Positions 15,913-25,100 of a stretch of DNA of 37,662 nt are shown here, one piece after another (positions within the stretch are counted from its first letter, which is position 1; each line of letters starts with the position of its first letter). Both the position numbers and the translations under genes were made by a program. The stretch comes from JAADHY01 sp964428935. Lineage in GTDB: Bacteria; Planctomycetota; Planctomycetia; Planctomycetales; Planctomycetaceae. Where the stretch lies: NCBI GenBank assembly GCA_964428935.1, contig CAYSAG010000014.1, forward strand, positions 1 through 37,662, read 5' to 3'. The notes beneath the pieces were generated by a model. It made no database searches. It was given only the letters and a program-made list of their open reading frames with translations, and was not told the DNA's origin.

Positions 15913-17898
15913 ATGAGACGACTACCACGGGGGCTGTTTGCTGTGGCGCTGGCTTCGTTGCTCGTGTCGGTCGCTTGGGCGGTCGACCGCGAACGAGCGG
16001 CCAGTCGCGTTCTGAACGATTTGAAGTACCTGGCCTCGGACGAGCTTCAGGGGCGGAACGTTGGCACGGAAGGCATTGAGAAGGCGGCGGAGTACATTCG
16101 GCGGGCGTTCCAGCAGGCAGGACTGAACGTGACGGCCGTGGACGGCTCGGCCTTTCAAGAATTCACCGTGGTCACCGGCGCGAAGCTGGGCCGGCCCAAC
16201 CGGCTGGCGCTGCAAGGCCCCAAAAACCGTTGGACGCTTCAGTTGGACCAGGACTTCCGTCCGTGCTCGTTTGGTGCTTCCGGCAAGCTGGACGCTCCTT
16301 TGGTCTTCGTGGGCTACGGCATTGAGGCTCCGAAGCAGGGCTACGACGACTTTGAGGGGGTCGACGTGCGGGGAAAGGCAGTGGTCGTTCTGCGTCGGAC
16401 GCCGCGGTGGGGCGAGCGGCACAACCCGCTGGGCAGCACCCGACGGGCTTCGTTGCGAACCAAAGTGGTCGCCGCGCACCGACACGGAGCCGTCGCGGTG
16501 CTGTTCGTCAACGACCCGAACTCGACCCGTCAAGCGGCTCAGCGGGAACTGAACGAGCTGAAAGACCACGTGGTGCGAGCGGCTCAAGCGCTCGTCCAAG
16601 CCGAGGAGGAAAACTTTCCGAGCGAGAAAGTGGCCGAGGCTCGGTCGCAGCTTCAGCGGGCTGTACACGAACTGCGACAACGGCAGCAGGAGCTCCGGTC
16701 GGGCAACCTGGACCGACTCATGCCGTTCGGCTACGGCGGTTCGCGGCCGGTTCGGCCCGTCCCCGTTTTCCACATTTCGCAAGCGGTGTGCAGCCGAATG
16801 CTGAAGGCGGCCACAGGCAAGACGCTGCAGCAACTGGCCGAACAGATTGACGAACAACTGAAGCCGGCCAGCTGTGAACTGACGGGTTGGCGGGTGGTCG
16901 GGCAGGCGACGGTCGAGCCGGTCCGGGCCAAAGTGAAAAACGTGGTCGGCGTCTTGGAGGGAGAAGGGCCGTTGGCGGACGAGACCATTGTGGTCGGAGC
17001 CCACTACGACCACCTGGGCCTGGGAGGTTTCGGGTCACTGGCCGGGCGGTCTGGCGTGGTGCACAACGGAGCGGACGACAACGCTTCGGGCGTGGTGGGC
17101 CTGATTGAGCTGGCCAGGCGGTTGGCGTCGCGGCCCAAGCCGCTGCCGCGGCGGGTAGTGTTCGTCGCCTTCACGGCCGAGGAGCGGGGGCTGCTGGGCT
17201 CGGCCTACTACGTCAACCACCCCTTGTTTCCCCTGGACAAGACCGTGGCCATGTTCAATTTGGACATGATTGGTCGGCTGCGAGAGAACAAGCTGACCGT
17301 TTTCGGCGCGGGAACCGCTCCCCGCTGGAAACCGTTGCTGGAGAAGTTGGCCGAGCAGGGCGGGCTGAAGCTGGTCGAGAAAGACAGTGGCTTTGGGCCC
17401 AGCGACCAGTCCTCGTTCTATTCGAAGAAGGTCCCCGTGCTCCACTTCTTCACGGGCCTGCACCGCGACTACCACCGGCCGAGCGACGACTGGGACAAAA
17501 TCAACGTCGAGGGATTGCTGCGGGTGGTGGACTTGGTCGAACAAATGGTGGTGGCAACGGCGGAACGGGCCGAGCGTCCGAAGTACGTGGCCGTGAAACG
17601 GCCAGCCAAACGCAAGCCCGGCGAACAAAACGCCCGACCCTACGTGGGCACCATTCCCGACTTCGGGGCCGAGGGACCGGGCTACGCCATTTCGGGAGTC
17701 GCTCCGGGCAGTCCCGCCGAGAAGGCTGGCTTGCACGCGGGCGACCGAATTGTGGAGTGGAACGGGGAAGCCGTTGAAAGCCTGGAAGACTTCGACGCCG
17801 CGCTGCGGCGGTCCAAACCGGGAGACGAGGTGGAGCTGACGGTGCGTCGAAAGGGTCAAACGGTGAAGCTGAAGGTTCGGCTGGGCCAGCCGCGGTAG
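15913..17898 (+). CDS. Exported M28-family zinc aminopeptidase with PA and PDZ domains
   Basis: A 661-aa predicted exported metallopeptidase. ATG 15913 begins a signal peptide (MRRLPRGLFAVALASLLVSVAWA). Residues about 30-100 include DLKYLASDELQGRNVGTEG, typical of M28 family members. A PA-like insert follows (APLVFVGYGIEAP, VRGKAVVVLRR, HGAVAVLFVND) with a charged, probably coiled-coil stretch near 215-260. The catalytic domain shows the zinc-ligand motifs VVGAHYDHLG, HNGADDNASG, AFTAEERGLLGS, NLDMIGR and FTGLHRDYHRPSDD, so the active site appears intact. The C terminus holds a PDZ domain (GVAPGSPAEKAGLHAGDRI), expected to bind protein termini or substrates. Start choice rests on the signal peptide; the ribosome site is weak. 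It is followed after 369 bp by the transporter gene, probably a separate transcription unit. Confidence 0.92.
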   Translation: MRRLPRGLFAVALASLLVSVAWAVDRERAASRVLNDLKYLASDELQGRNVGTEGIEKAAEYIRRAFQQAGLNVTAVDGSAFQEFTVVTGAKLGRPNRLALQGPKNRWTLQLDQDFRPCSFGASGKLDAPLVFVGYGIEAPKQGYDDFEGVDVRGKAVVVLRRTPRWGERHNPLGSTRRASLRTKVVAAHRHGAVAVLFVNDPNSTRQAAQRELNELKDHVVRAAQALVQAEEENFPSEKVAEARSQLQRAVHELRQRQQELRSGNLDRLMPFGYGGSRPVRPVPVFHISQAVCSRMLKAATGKTLQQLAEQIDEQLKPASCELTGWRVVGQATVEPVRAKVKNVVGVLEGEGPLADETIVVGAHYDHLGLGGFGSLAGRSGVVHNGADDNASGVVGLIELARRLASRPKPLPRRVVFVAFTAEERGLLGSAYYVNHPLFPLDKTVAMFNLDMIGRLRENKLTVFGAGTAPRWKPLLEKLAEQGGLKLVEKDSGFGPSDQSSFYSKKVPVLHFFTGLHRDYHRPSDDWDKINVEGLLRVVDLVEQMVVATAERAERPKYVAVKRPAKRKPGEQNARPYVGTIPDFGAEGPGYAISGVAPGSPAEKAGLHAGDRIVEWNGEAVESLEDFDAALRRSKPGDEVELTVRRKGQTVKLKVRLGQPR

Positions 17899-18267
17899 GT
17901 CGGCGGTCGCGGCGTTGCTCGGCGGCCGTCGCCGGCCCGACCGGTTCGCCCGGCACAGGCAGCACGAGCCGCGAAGCTGTTACAGTCGGCACAAACGGCC
18001 TGACAGTCCGTCGCTGAGCGAATTTGCTGCGCTGCAGCACTGGTGGCGGCGACCCGAAAAAGCCGCCGCCGGTCGGTCGTCGATTTCTTAGTTGAGCGTT
18101 ATTCTGTCATTCGTTTGCGACGGGCACAGGACCGACCGGCTTGCTGCGGGAACGGCCAACCGGCCAAGGAAGCTTGGCAACGCTGCGGTCGAGCCTTCGC
18201 CACCTCAGCCGGTGGGCCGGTTTGCGCCGTCAACCACCCCAGTTTGCAAGGTTTGTACCCAACCAGA
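17899..18267. other. Intergenic region, 369 bp
   Basis: Between the M28 peptidase and the MMPL transporter. It contains a comparatively A+T-rich stretch at about 18078-18118 and a TACAGT hexamer near 17980, either of which might belong to the transporter promoter. The transporter reading frame is open back to 18043, but the translation there is Arg-rich and unlike a membrane protein. Confidence 0.4.
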
Positions 18268-21180
18268 ATGTCTTGCGTGTCCAACTCATCGACGAACGCA
18301 ACCGGGCGTGAGCAGCGTCGGGCTCTGTGGGTCTTCGCCCTCCTGCTGGGACTGGCTCCGCTGGTCGGCTGGTCGCTGACGCGAATCGACCTGCACAACA
18401 ACGTCGAAACGTGGCTGCCCGACTCGGACCCCGACCGCCAGTTGCTCACTTGGTACCTGGACCGCTTCGGCCACGACGACTCGTTCGTCATTTCCTGGGA
18501 CAACAGCTCGCTGCACGACCCGCGTGTTCCTCGTCTGGCCGCTCGTCTGGAAGGCGTGGTCGACCAACAGGGCGTCCGTCGAGGCGGGCTGAAGCAAATT
18601 CAGTCGGTCGTCACGCCCCACGAACTGATTGCCCAGATTGCCGGTCGGGGCGTTTCGGTCGACGAGGCCGTTCGACGGGCGCAGGGCCTGCTGGTGGGGA
18701 CCGGACCGCTGAAGGTTCGGCTGACGGCCGTCGGCCGGGCTCGCCGAAAGACGACCGAGCGGTTGATTCGCGAGCGGCTGAAGGCTCAGCTCGGACTGGA
18801 CGTCCAGATTCTGGGGCCTGTTGAGCCATGGATTCCGCCGGAGGGCTACTTTGAGCAGGCGGACCGGGACCGGTTGGAGCAGTCGGAGGCGGTTCGAGCG
18901 GCGTCTGAGTTGGAAGCAAGACTGCCGAACGTGCCGCCTCACGACCTGCAAATTCGTTGGGCCGGAATGCGAGCCGGGACGGAGGCGGCTGCGCGTGTCA
19001 TCGAAGTGGTCCGCAGTCTCCGAGCGGAACCGCTCAGCGGTCAGTCCGAGGGCGAGCCGCTGGTCGAAGACTGCTTTTTCGCTCCAGGCAGCCCCGTCGG
19101 ACTGCTCGTGACGCTGTCGGAAGCGGGAGCGGCCGACGTGGCCGGCACGCTGGCCGAAATTCGACGCATTGCCAGCGAAGTGGGCGTGCCGGCCGAGCAG
19201 CTCCACATGGGCGGTCCGCCGGTCGCGACGTGCGAGCTGAACCGGACAATGGGCCGAGCGGTGTGGAACCCGCAGGTGCCTCTGTGGGACGTTTTCCACC
19301 GGTCACCCATTCTGCTCTCCGCGCTCGTCGGCACGGCCCTGGCGTTCGTGCTGCTGAACAGCGTTCGGTTGGCCGTTTTGGTCCTGGCCATGACCTACTA
19401 CGCCGTTCTGGCCACGGCCGCTCTGGTGCCTGCCACCGGCACCGCCTTCAACATGGTGCTGGTCGTCATGCCCACGCTGTTGTTGGCGGTGACGCTGTCG
19501 GCGGCCATTCACCTGGTCAACTACTGGAAGCACGCTTGGCGGTCGCCGTGCTCGGACCCGGTGGGAGCCGCCACCCGGCTGGCTCGACGGCCTTGCACGC
19601 TGGCCAGTCTGACCACGGCAATCGGTTTGCTGTCGCTGCTGACCAGTACGTTGCGGCCGGTCCGTGAATTCGGGGTGTTCTCCGCCGTCGGGTGCCTGAT
19701 TTCGCTCGTTCTGGTGCTGGTGGGTCTGCCGGGCTTTCTTCGCCTGTTTGCGTCGCGGCCTCCGGCCGAAAGCGGCTCGGAGCACGAAGGCTGGCAGCGA
19801 GCGGGAGACTGGCTGGCTCGGGCTCGGTGGCCGGTGCTCGTCGGTTCGGTGGCCGTGTTCGCTGTCTGCTGCTACGGGCTGAGGTGGTTCCGGACCGAGA
19901 CGAAAGTCATTCGCTACTTCCCGTCCGACTCGCGCCTGGTGCAGGACTACCGCTTCCTGGAAGAAAACCTGTCCTACATTGTGCCCGTCGCGGTGCTGGT
20001 GCGGTTCGACAAGTCGGCGCAGGAGCAAACGAACTTCCTCGAGCGGGTGGAAATTGTGCGGCAGATTGAAGAAGGCATGCGACGTCACGCGGAAATCAGC
20101 GGGACGCTGTCGCTGGCCGATTTTCTCAAAAAGTACCAGCCGCCGTCCGAGAAGGCGTCGCGAATTCAGAAACTGCTGGCCGCACGGAAAGCCAACGAAA
20201 CTGAAAGACGCGTGAAGGAAGGACGGGTTCCCGAGGCGGCTCGGTTCCTTCGAGTTGCCGACCGCGACGCGACGTTCGTCTTTGGAGCGGACGAGACGTT
20301 CCGCGTTCGAAAGGGCGACGAGGTTTGGCGCATTCTCGCCCAGGCGTCCATTCTTTCGGACTTCGACTACGCTCAACTGGCCAACCACCGACAAACCGGT
20401 GACCTGGACGAAATTGCGAAAAGCTCGCTGAAGTACTACGCGGGGGCGGACCACGTGGTGACCGGAATGGTGCCCGTCTTCTTGAACACGCAGCGGGCCG
20501 TGTTGGTCAGCCTAATCAAAAGCTTTGCCTTGGCGTTCGCCGTCATTGCCGTGGTGCTCATGGTCATTCTCCGGAACCCGGTTGCCGGACTGCTGGCCAT
20601 GCTGCCGAACCTCATGCCGGTCGGGGTGGTCTTTGGACTGTTGGCCTGGAACGGATTGGCGGTCGACATTGGCACCATGGTCACGGCGTCCGTGGCTCTG
20701 GGAATGGCCGTCGACGGCACGCTGCACTTGGCCACGTGGTTTCAAGAGCGTCTTCGCAGCGGAGCCACTCGCCACGAGGCCGCCGCTCAAGCACTGGCTC
20801 GGTGCGGCCCGGCTCTTTGGCAGACCACGCTCATCATTAGCGCCGGCATGTTCATGCTGTTTCCGGCCGAGCTGCTCCTGGTCAGCCGGTTCGGGTGGCT
20901 CATGGCTGCTCTCATTTTGGCCGCCTTCTTCGGCGACGCCGTTGTCCTGACGGCTTTGCTGGCCGGACCGTTGGGGGCGGTCATTGAGAAGCTCGAGAAG
21001 GAGTCGGCGAACGGAGAGACGCCGGGCGGAGAGGAGCGTCACGAAGCAGGTCCGCAGGCCCCGTCGCAGACGAGCGGCGCCGTGGAAGGACCGGTGTCGG
21101 ACCAACCCGAGCCGGTCCCGCCGACCCCTCACATGCTTTCGGCTCCACCCACTCGCAACCGACCGACGTCCACGTGGTGA
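18268..21180 (+). CDS. MMPL/RND-superfamily membrane transporter
   Basis: A 970-aa inner-membrane protein. The ATG at 18268 (MSCVSNSSTNATGREQRRALW) places the first transmembrane helix at about 20-38. The layout is the RND/MMPL duplication: TM1, a large periplasmic loop (about 40-340), a block of five to six helices (about 345-535), a second periplasmic loop (about 540-745), and a second helix block (about 748-920). Diagnostic patches are DLHNNVETWLPDSDPDR after TM1, the sterol-sensing-like VVMPTLLLAVTLSAAIHLVNYW in block one and GTMVTASVALGMAVDGTLHLATW in block two. It should use proton motive force to move hydrophobic substrates such as hopanoids or lipids; the substrate cannot be named. 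The hydrophilic C terminus (about 920-970) is low complexity. No membrane-fusion partner gene is adjacent, as is usual for MMPL types. Confidence 0.88.
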   Translation: MSCVSNSSTNATGREQRRALWVFALLLGLAPLVGWSLTRIDLHNNVETWLPDSDPDRQLLTWYLDRFGHDDSFVISWDNSSLHDPRVPRLAARLEGVVDQQGVRRGGLKQIQSVVTPHELIAQIAGRGVSVDEAVRRAQGLLVGTGPLKVRLTAVGRARRKTTERLIRERLKAQLGLDVQILGPVEPWIPPEGYFEQADRDRLEQSEAVRAASELEARLPNVPPHDLQIRWAGMRAGTEAAARVIEVVRSLRAEPLSGQSEGEPLVEDCFFAPGSPVGLLVTLSEAGAADVAGTLAEIRRIASEVGVPAEQLHMGGPPVATCELNRTMGRAVWNPQVPLWDVFHRSPILLSALVGTALAFVLLNSVRLAVLVLAMTYYAVLATAALVPATGTAFNMVLVVMPTLLLAVTLSAAIHLVNYWKHAWRSPCSDPVGAATRLARRPCTLASLTTAIGLLSLLTSTLRPVREFGVFSAVGCLISLVLVLVGLPGFLRLFASRPPAESGSEHEGWQRAGDWLARARWPVLVGSVAVFAVCCYGLRWFRTETKVIRYFPSDSRLVQDYRFLEENLSYIVPVAVLVRFDKSAQEQTNFLERVEIVRQIEEGMRRHAEISGTLSLADFLKKYQPPSEKASRIQKLLAARKANETERRVKEGRVPEAARFLRVADRDATFVFGADETFRVRKGDEVWRILAQASILSDFDYAQLANHRQTGDLDEIAKSSLKYYAGADHVVTGMVPVFLNTQRAVLVSLIKSFALAFAVIAVVLMVILRNPVAGLLAMLPNLMPVGVVFGLLAWNGLAVDIGTMVTASVALGMAVDGTLHLATWFQERLRSGATRHEAAAQALARCGPALWQTTLIISAGMFMLFPAELLLVSRFGWLMAALILAAFFGDAVVLTALLAGPLGAVIEKLEKESANGETPGGEERHEAGPQAPSQTSGAVEGPVSDQPEPVPPTPHMLSAPPTRNRPTSTW

Positions 21181-21754
21181 GCCGTTGCTCGGGCCGTGGA
21201 CGGTGCGACCTGTGGCGGCCGTGCTGCGTGAACGGAGCGGCGTTCCGTGGCTGCACCGACGGCGTCTTTGCGCACTCACTTCTCACTTCTCTTCTGTCGC
21301 GCCGCCGGCCGGAATTGTCCTGACAGCTCGGTCGAAACCGTCGGTCGACCGGAACCGTCGGTCGAGCGGAATGGCCTGCCGGCCGGGACGGTCGGCTGGA
21401 ACGGTTCGGTCGCCCGGAACCGTCGGTCGGTGGACTCTCTCCTTCCGGAAAGCACCTCCCACCGCAGAGACACCGCGTCTCTGGCCCGCGTTCAACGGGC
21501 GGTTTGCTCGCGGCGAGCAGCCCATTTCTGTAACCGTTTGGCCGCAACGGAATCGATTTCTTGCCGACGCAGTTTGCGGCGGCTTGTTTGCGGCCTTGCA
21601 GCTGGAGCGGAGAGCCGGCCGACGCTCGAGTCCGACGCTCACGCTCGGCCCCTGTTCCGACACCCGGCGAAAGTCGAACCGGCGTGACCGCCGCTCGGTC
21701 GCTCAGCGAAACCGAACCAAGCCGAAACGACAATACTTCGAAGGAGGCGAAACA
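21181..21754. other. Intergenic region, 574 bp, with 17-bp repeat cluster
   Basis: Between the MMPL transporter and the small membrane protein. It holds the direct repeats at 21334-21432. A strong Shine-Dalgarno sequence (AAGGAGG, 21741-21747) belongs to the downstream gene. The frame upstream of ATG 21755 is open far back, but the translation is Arg/Ser-rich and featureless. Confidence 0.45.
21334..21432. repeat. Cluster of imperfect 17-bp direct repeats
   Basis: Units close to GGAACCGTCGGTCGACC recur at 21334, 21351, 21399 and 21416, with two more degenerate units between (21368-21398). Three units share the exact core AACCGTCGGTCG. The 17-bp period is held between adjacent good units. Function unknown; protein-binding iterons or slipped-strand duplication are both possible. 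Confidence 0.65.
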
Positions 21755-22018
21755 ATGACCGTCGAGCAAGGACTCCGACTGGTGGCAGGCATTGTCGTCA
21801 CGACCAGCGTGCTGCTGGCCGTCCTGCATTCTCCGTACTGGCTCATTCTGACGGCGTTTGTCGGTTTGAACCTGCTTCAGTCCGGGTTCACGAACACCTG
21901 CCCCATGGTTTGGGTCTTGAAGAAGCTGGGTCTGAAGCCGTGTGTGGTTCCGCAGGAACAGAGCGAGCCCGCGGAACCCGCTTCGCAGCAACAGAGCGGT
22001 GCGGCGGCTGCCGGCTAA
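21755..22018 (+). CDS. YgaP-like (DUF2892) small membrane protein
   Basis: An 87-aa protein starting at ATG 21755, seven bases after AAGGAGG, one of the best ribosome sites in the window. It has two adjacent hydrophobic helices (LRLVAGIVVTTSVLLAVL and YWLILTAFVGLNLLQSG), followed by FTNTCPMVWVLKKLGLKPC. This matches the DUF2892/YgaP transmembrane family, whose members end with a conserved T-x-x-C-P-M-x-x-x-L-K-K-L-G motif. In E. coli YgaP the domain follows a rhodanese; here it stands alone, as in many sulfur-related operons, but no rhodanese or sulfur gene is adjacent. The C-terminal 20 residues are a polar Gln/Ala/Ser tail. It is convergent with the following long gene. Confidence 0.88.
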   Translation: MTVEQGLRLVAGIVVTTSVLLAVLHSPYWLILTAFVGLNLLQSGFTNTCPMVWVLKKLGLKPCVVPQEQSEPAEPASQQQSGAAAAG

Positions 22019-22050
22019 CGCCGCTGCTTGCGACGCGTGCGACTTTGAAA

Positions 22051-22105
22051 CCGTGCGGCGTGACCGACTCGCCTGTTCGGCTCGCCGGGCCCCGCGTTCG
22101 CACGG
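22051..22105. terminator. Possible hairpin between convergent genes
   Basis: Perfect 7-bp arms CCGTGCG (22051-22057) and CGCACGG (22099-22105) flank a 41-base G+C-rich loop in the 89-bp gap between convergent stops. The long loop makes this only a weak terminator candidate. Confidence 0.3.
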
Positions 22106-22107
22106 CG

Positions 22108-25100
22108 TCAGGGTGAGGGGTTGCCCGTCTGGCGTGAGAGGCTCCGCGTGAAAGCCTCGTACAGCTCGCGGTACTCCGGTGGAACCGGCGCCCGCCGCGA
22201 CTGAATGTTTTCAATTTGACGTTTGCGAACGCCGGCGTCGCGGCGCTGAGCCCCTCGGGTTCGCAAGCTCAGTTGCCGCAGCATTTCCTCGAACTGTCGC
22301 TTGCGAGCCAGCTCTTCGGGCGTCTGAGCGTGCTCGCTGGCCCGCAGCTGTTCGCGAATTCGCTCCACGAACCGACGCACGTCCTGCTCGGTCCAGCCCA
22401 ACTCTTCCAGCAGTTTGCGGTCGACCTTTCCGCGCTGGAGGTCTTTTTCGAGCCGACGAAGCACCAGGTTCACGGCCCGTTTGGTGAATTCGAGGTTTGG
22501 AGCTTCCGGCTGGTCCGAACCGGTCGTCGTGCCGCCGCCGGGCCCGGTGGCCGGACCGACGGAGCCGTCGGCGCTGAGCCCACCGCCGCCTGTGTTGGAC
22601 GCCGCACCGCCTGCGCCCAGACCCGGCGTCGCTGGCTGCGACTTCTGTCCGCCTCCCGGTTGTTGTCCGCCGCCCGCCCCGCTGGCCGGGCCGCTCGGCC
22701 CCTGCTGGCCCGGCTGTTGGCCGGCCGCGCCGCCGGCTCCCGGCTCGCCTTCCTTCGGCTGCGTCCCTGTCTCGCCGGGCTGCTCCGGCTGTCCTCCCGG
22801 TTTCGACGGCCGCTGACCGGCTGGCGTTTGCCCAGCCGACGGTTGTTGCGGTTGCGAAGTGCCGGCCGGAGGCTGAGCGTTGGAGGAGCCCGACTTGCCG
22901 CCGGGCTGGCCCGCGCCGCCCTCGGCCTGCTCGCCGCCCTGTCCGCTGCCGGGAGCCGGTTGGCCGGTGGCCGGCTGTCCGGTGGGGCCGGCCTGGCCCG
23001 GCTGCGAGGCTCCCGGTTGGTTTCCGGTCGTCGCCGGTGCCGACGAGCCCGGCCCGCCCGGCTGCGACTGGCCCGGCTGTCCACTGCCCGGCTGCTGCTG
23101 GGTCGGTGGGGCAGTGGTGGGGCGAGAGCCGCCGGGCAGCGTGCCGTCGGGAGGACGCGGCAGGTTGCCGGGCCGACGCTCTACTGCCGGCGGTGGTTCG
23201 CCGGGCCGACGCTGTCCGGGCCGGAGCCTCGGCTCCGTTCCCGGCTCACGTTCGACTTGCTTGCCGGCTGGAGCCGTTGGCTTCGAGTCGGGCGAGGTGT
23301 CGGGCGTGGCCTGACCGGACTCGGGACGGACGTCCTGTCCCTCCTTCCCCGGTCCAGTTGCTGGTTGCCCGGTCGCTGGCCGTTCTGGCTGGACCGGCGA
23401 GCGGTCCGTTTGCTCTGGCTGGCTGGCCGGCTCGTCCGACGGCTGAGCCTCGTTCACTCCCGGCCCGGGTTGTCGAGGGCCGCCTTCGGCAGAACGGTCC
23501 GGACGCGGCTGACCGCCTTTCGGGGGACGCTCCTGCGTCGCTTCGCCGCCGCGTCCGCCGGGCTGCTGCGGGCCGGCCGCCGGCGCTTTTCCCGTCCCGC
23601 CCTCTTCCGGCTGCCCTTCGGTTGGCTCGCTGTCCTGCCGACTCGACCGCTCGTCAGTCGACTCCCGGCTCGGTCGCTCGTCGCCCTCCCGCCCGGCACC
23701 GGTCTGGTCGGACGCCGGTTGCTGTTCCGCGGCGGTCTGGCCCGGTTGGCCTTCGCCCGCACTTTGCTCGGCCTGCAGTTGTTCGAGCAGGCGTCGGAGC
23801 ACTTCGTCGTCGTCCGAGCCGTCGTTTTGCAGCGGCGGGGGTTCGGCCGTCTCGTTGCCGGGTCCAGCCTCTCCTGCCGGCTCGGTTTGCTCCGACTGTC
23901 GGCCGCCCGGCTCCTTGGCCTGTCCCGTTTGGTCGGTTGCCGCTGGTTCGGCCGAGCTTGGCTGTTCGGACTGCTCGGACTGCGAGCTTTCGTCCGTTGA
24001 GGACTGCGTCGACTCGGCCTGCTGGCCCGGCCGCTGCGTCGACTCGGTTTGGCCGGACTGGCCGCCCGGGCCGGCCTCGGCACCGGTCTTCCCGCCGCCT
24101 TCGGGTTGCCGCTGCTGGAACGCTCGCCGCAACTCGTCCTTCAACCGCTCGACCTGTTCGGCGGCGGCCGGCTCGGTAATTCGCACGTTCCGCTTGGGCG
24201 TGTTCGTCCGGTTGGCGAGAGGCCGCTTGTTGTCTTGAGCTTCGACCCAAAGGCTGAGCAGGTCGCCGGGCTTCAGAAGCAGTCGTTTCAGGTCCAGCTC
24301 GTACTCGACGCGGACGGACGGCTTCTCGCCGTCGAAAATGGGACGCACGACGTTGAGCGGCTCGCCGTTTTTCCCCAGCCGCAGCGTCAAGTAGCGGACG
24401 GCGAAGTCCGGGTCGTGAGCTTCCACCACCAGCGGCAGAACCGCGTTGCTCGGCAACTCCAGGTCGGCCCGAGGTTCGACCATTCGCACCTCGGGCGGTT
24501 GGTCCGGCCGAATGGAAATGGTGTAGAAGGTCGGGTCCGGGTCGGTGTCTCCGCGCTGGTTTTCGACTTCAATGTGGTAGTAGCGGGGGTGGGAGCCGTC
24601 GGGACGTCGCAGGGCTTTCCACTGAGCGGTCAGAAGGGTGCCGTCGGTAATTTCCATGGTTCGCTCGTCGACCACTGCGTTCCGGTCTTCGCTTTCCGAG
24701 AAGACCAATCGGGCCGACGTGACAGGCATGTTCGCTCGGGCCACCACCGTGACCGTCGTGCCTTCCCACGTGTCGACGTGTCCGCCTTCGACAGTCTGGT
24801 CTTCCCGCTTCATGTAGTCGGGGAACGAGTAACGCAACTGGTCGACGGTGGCCGTCGGCGGCTGAACGACTCGAATGTGGAACGTGCGGGAGCGGGCGTC
24901 GCCGGCGACGACGTAGTACTCAACGTCTTGCAGCAGGCCGCGTCCTTCCTCGCCGCTCAAAACCGTTCGGTACTGCTTCAGTCCCTGCTGGGTTTCTTCC
25001 ATCGGGACGACTTCGTCGACGAAACGTCGGTCGGCCGTGGTGAACAAGAGCTGCACCTGCTCGGGCGGCTCGCCGCGGACGTCGACGGTCACTTCGACTC

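Noticed and set aside
21334..21432. CRISPR array
   Set aside because: Units are 17 bp, abut each other and have no unique spacers; no cas genes nearby.
22216..24000. 594-codon open frame on the plus strand opposite the large membrane protein
   Set aside because: It mirrors the Pro/Gly/Gln-rich tract; the translation is Leu/Arg/Ala-rich with no domain, and the minus-strand gene has the genuine membrane and beta-domain motifs.
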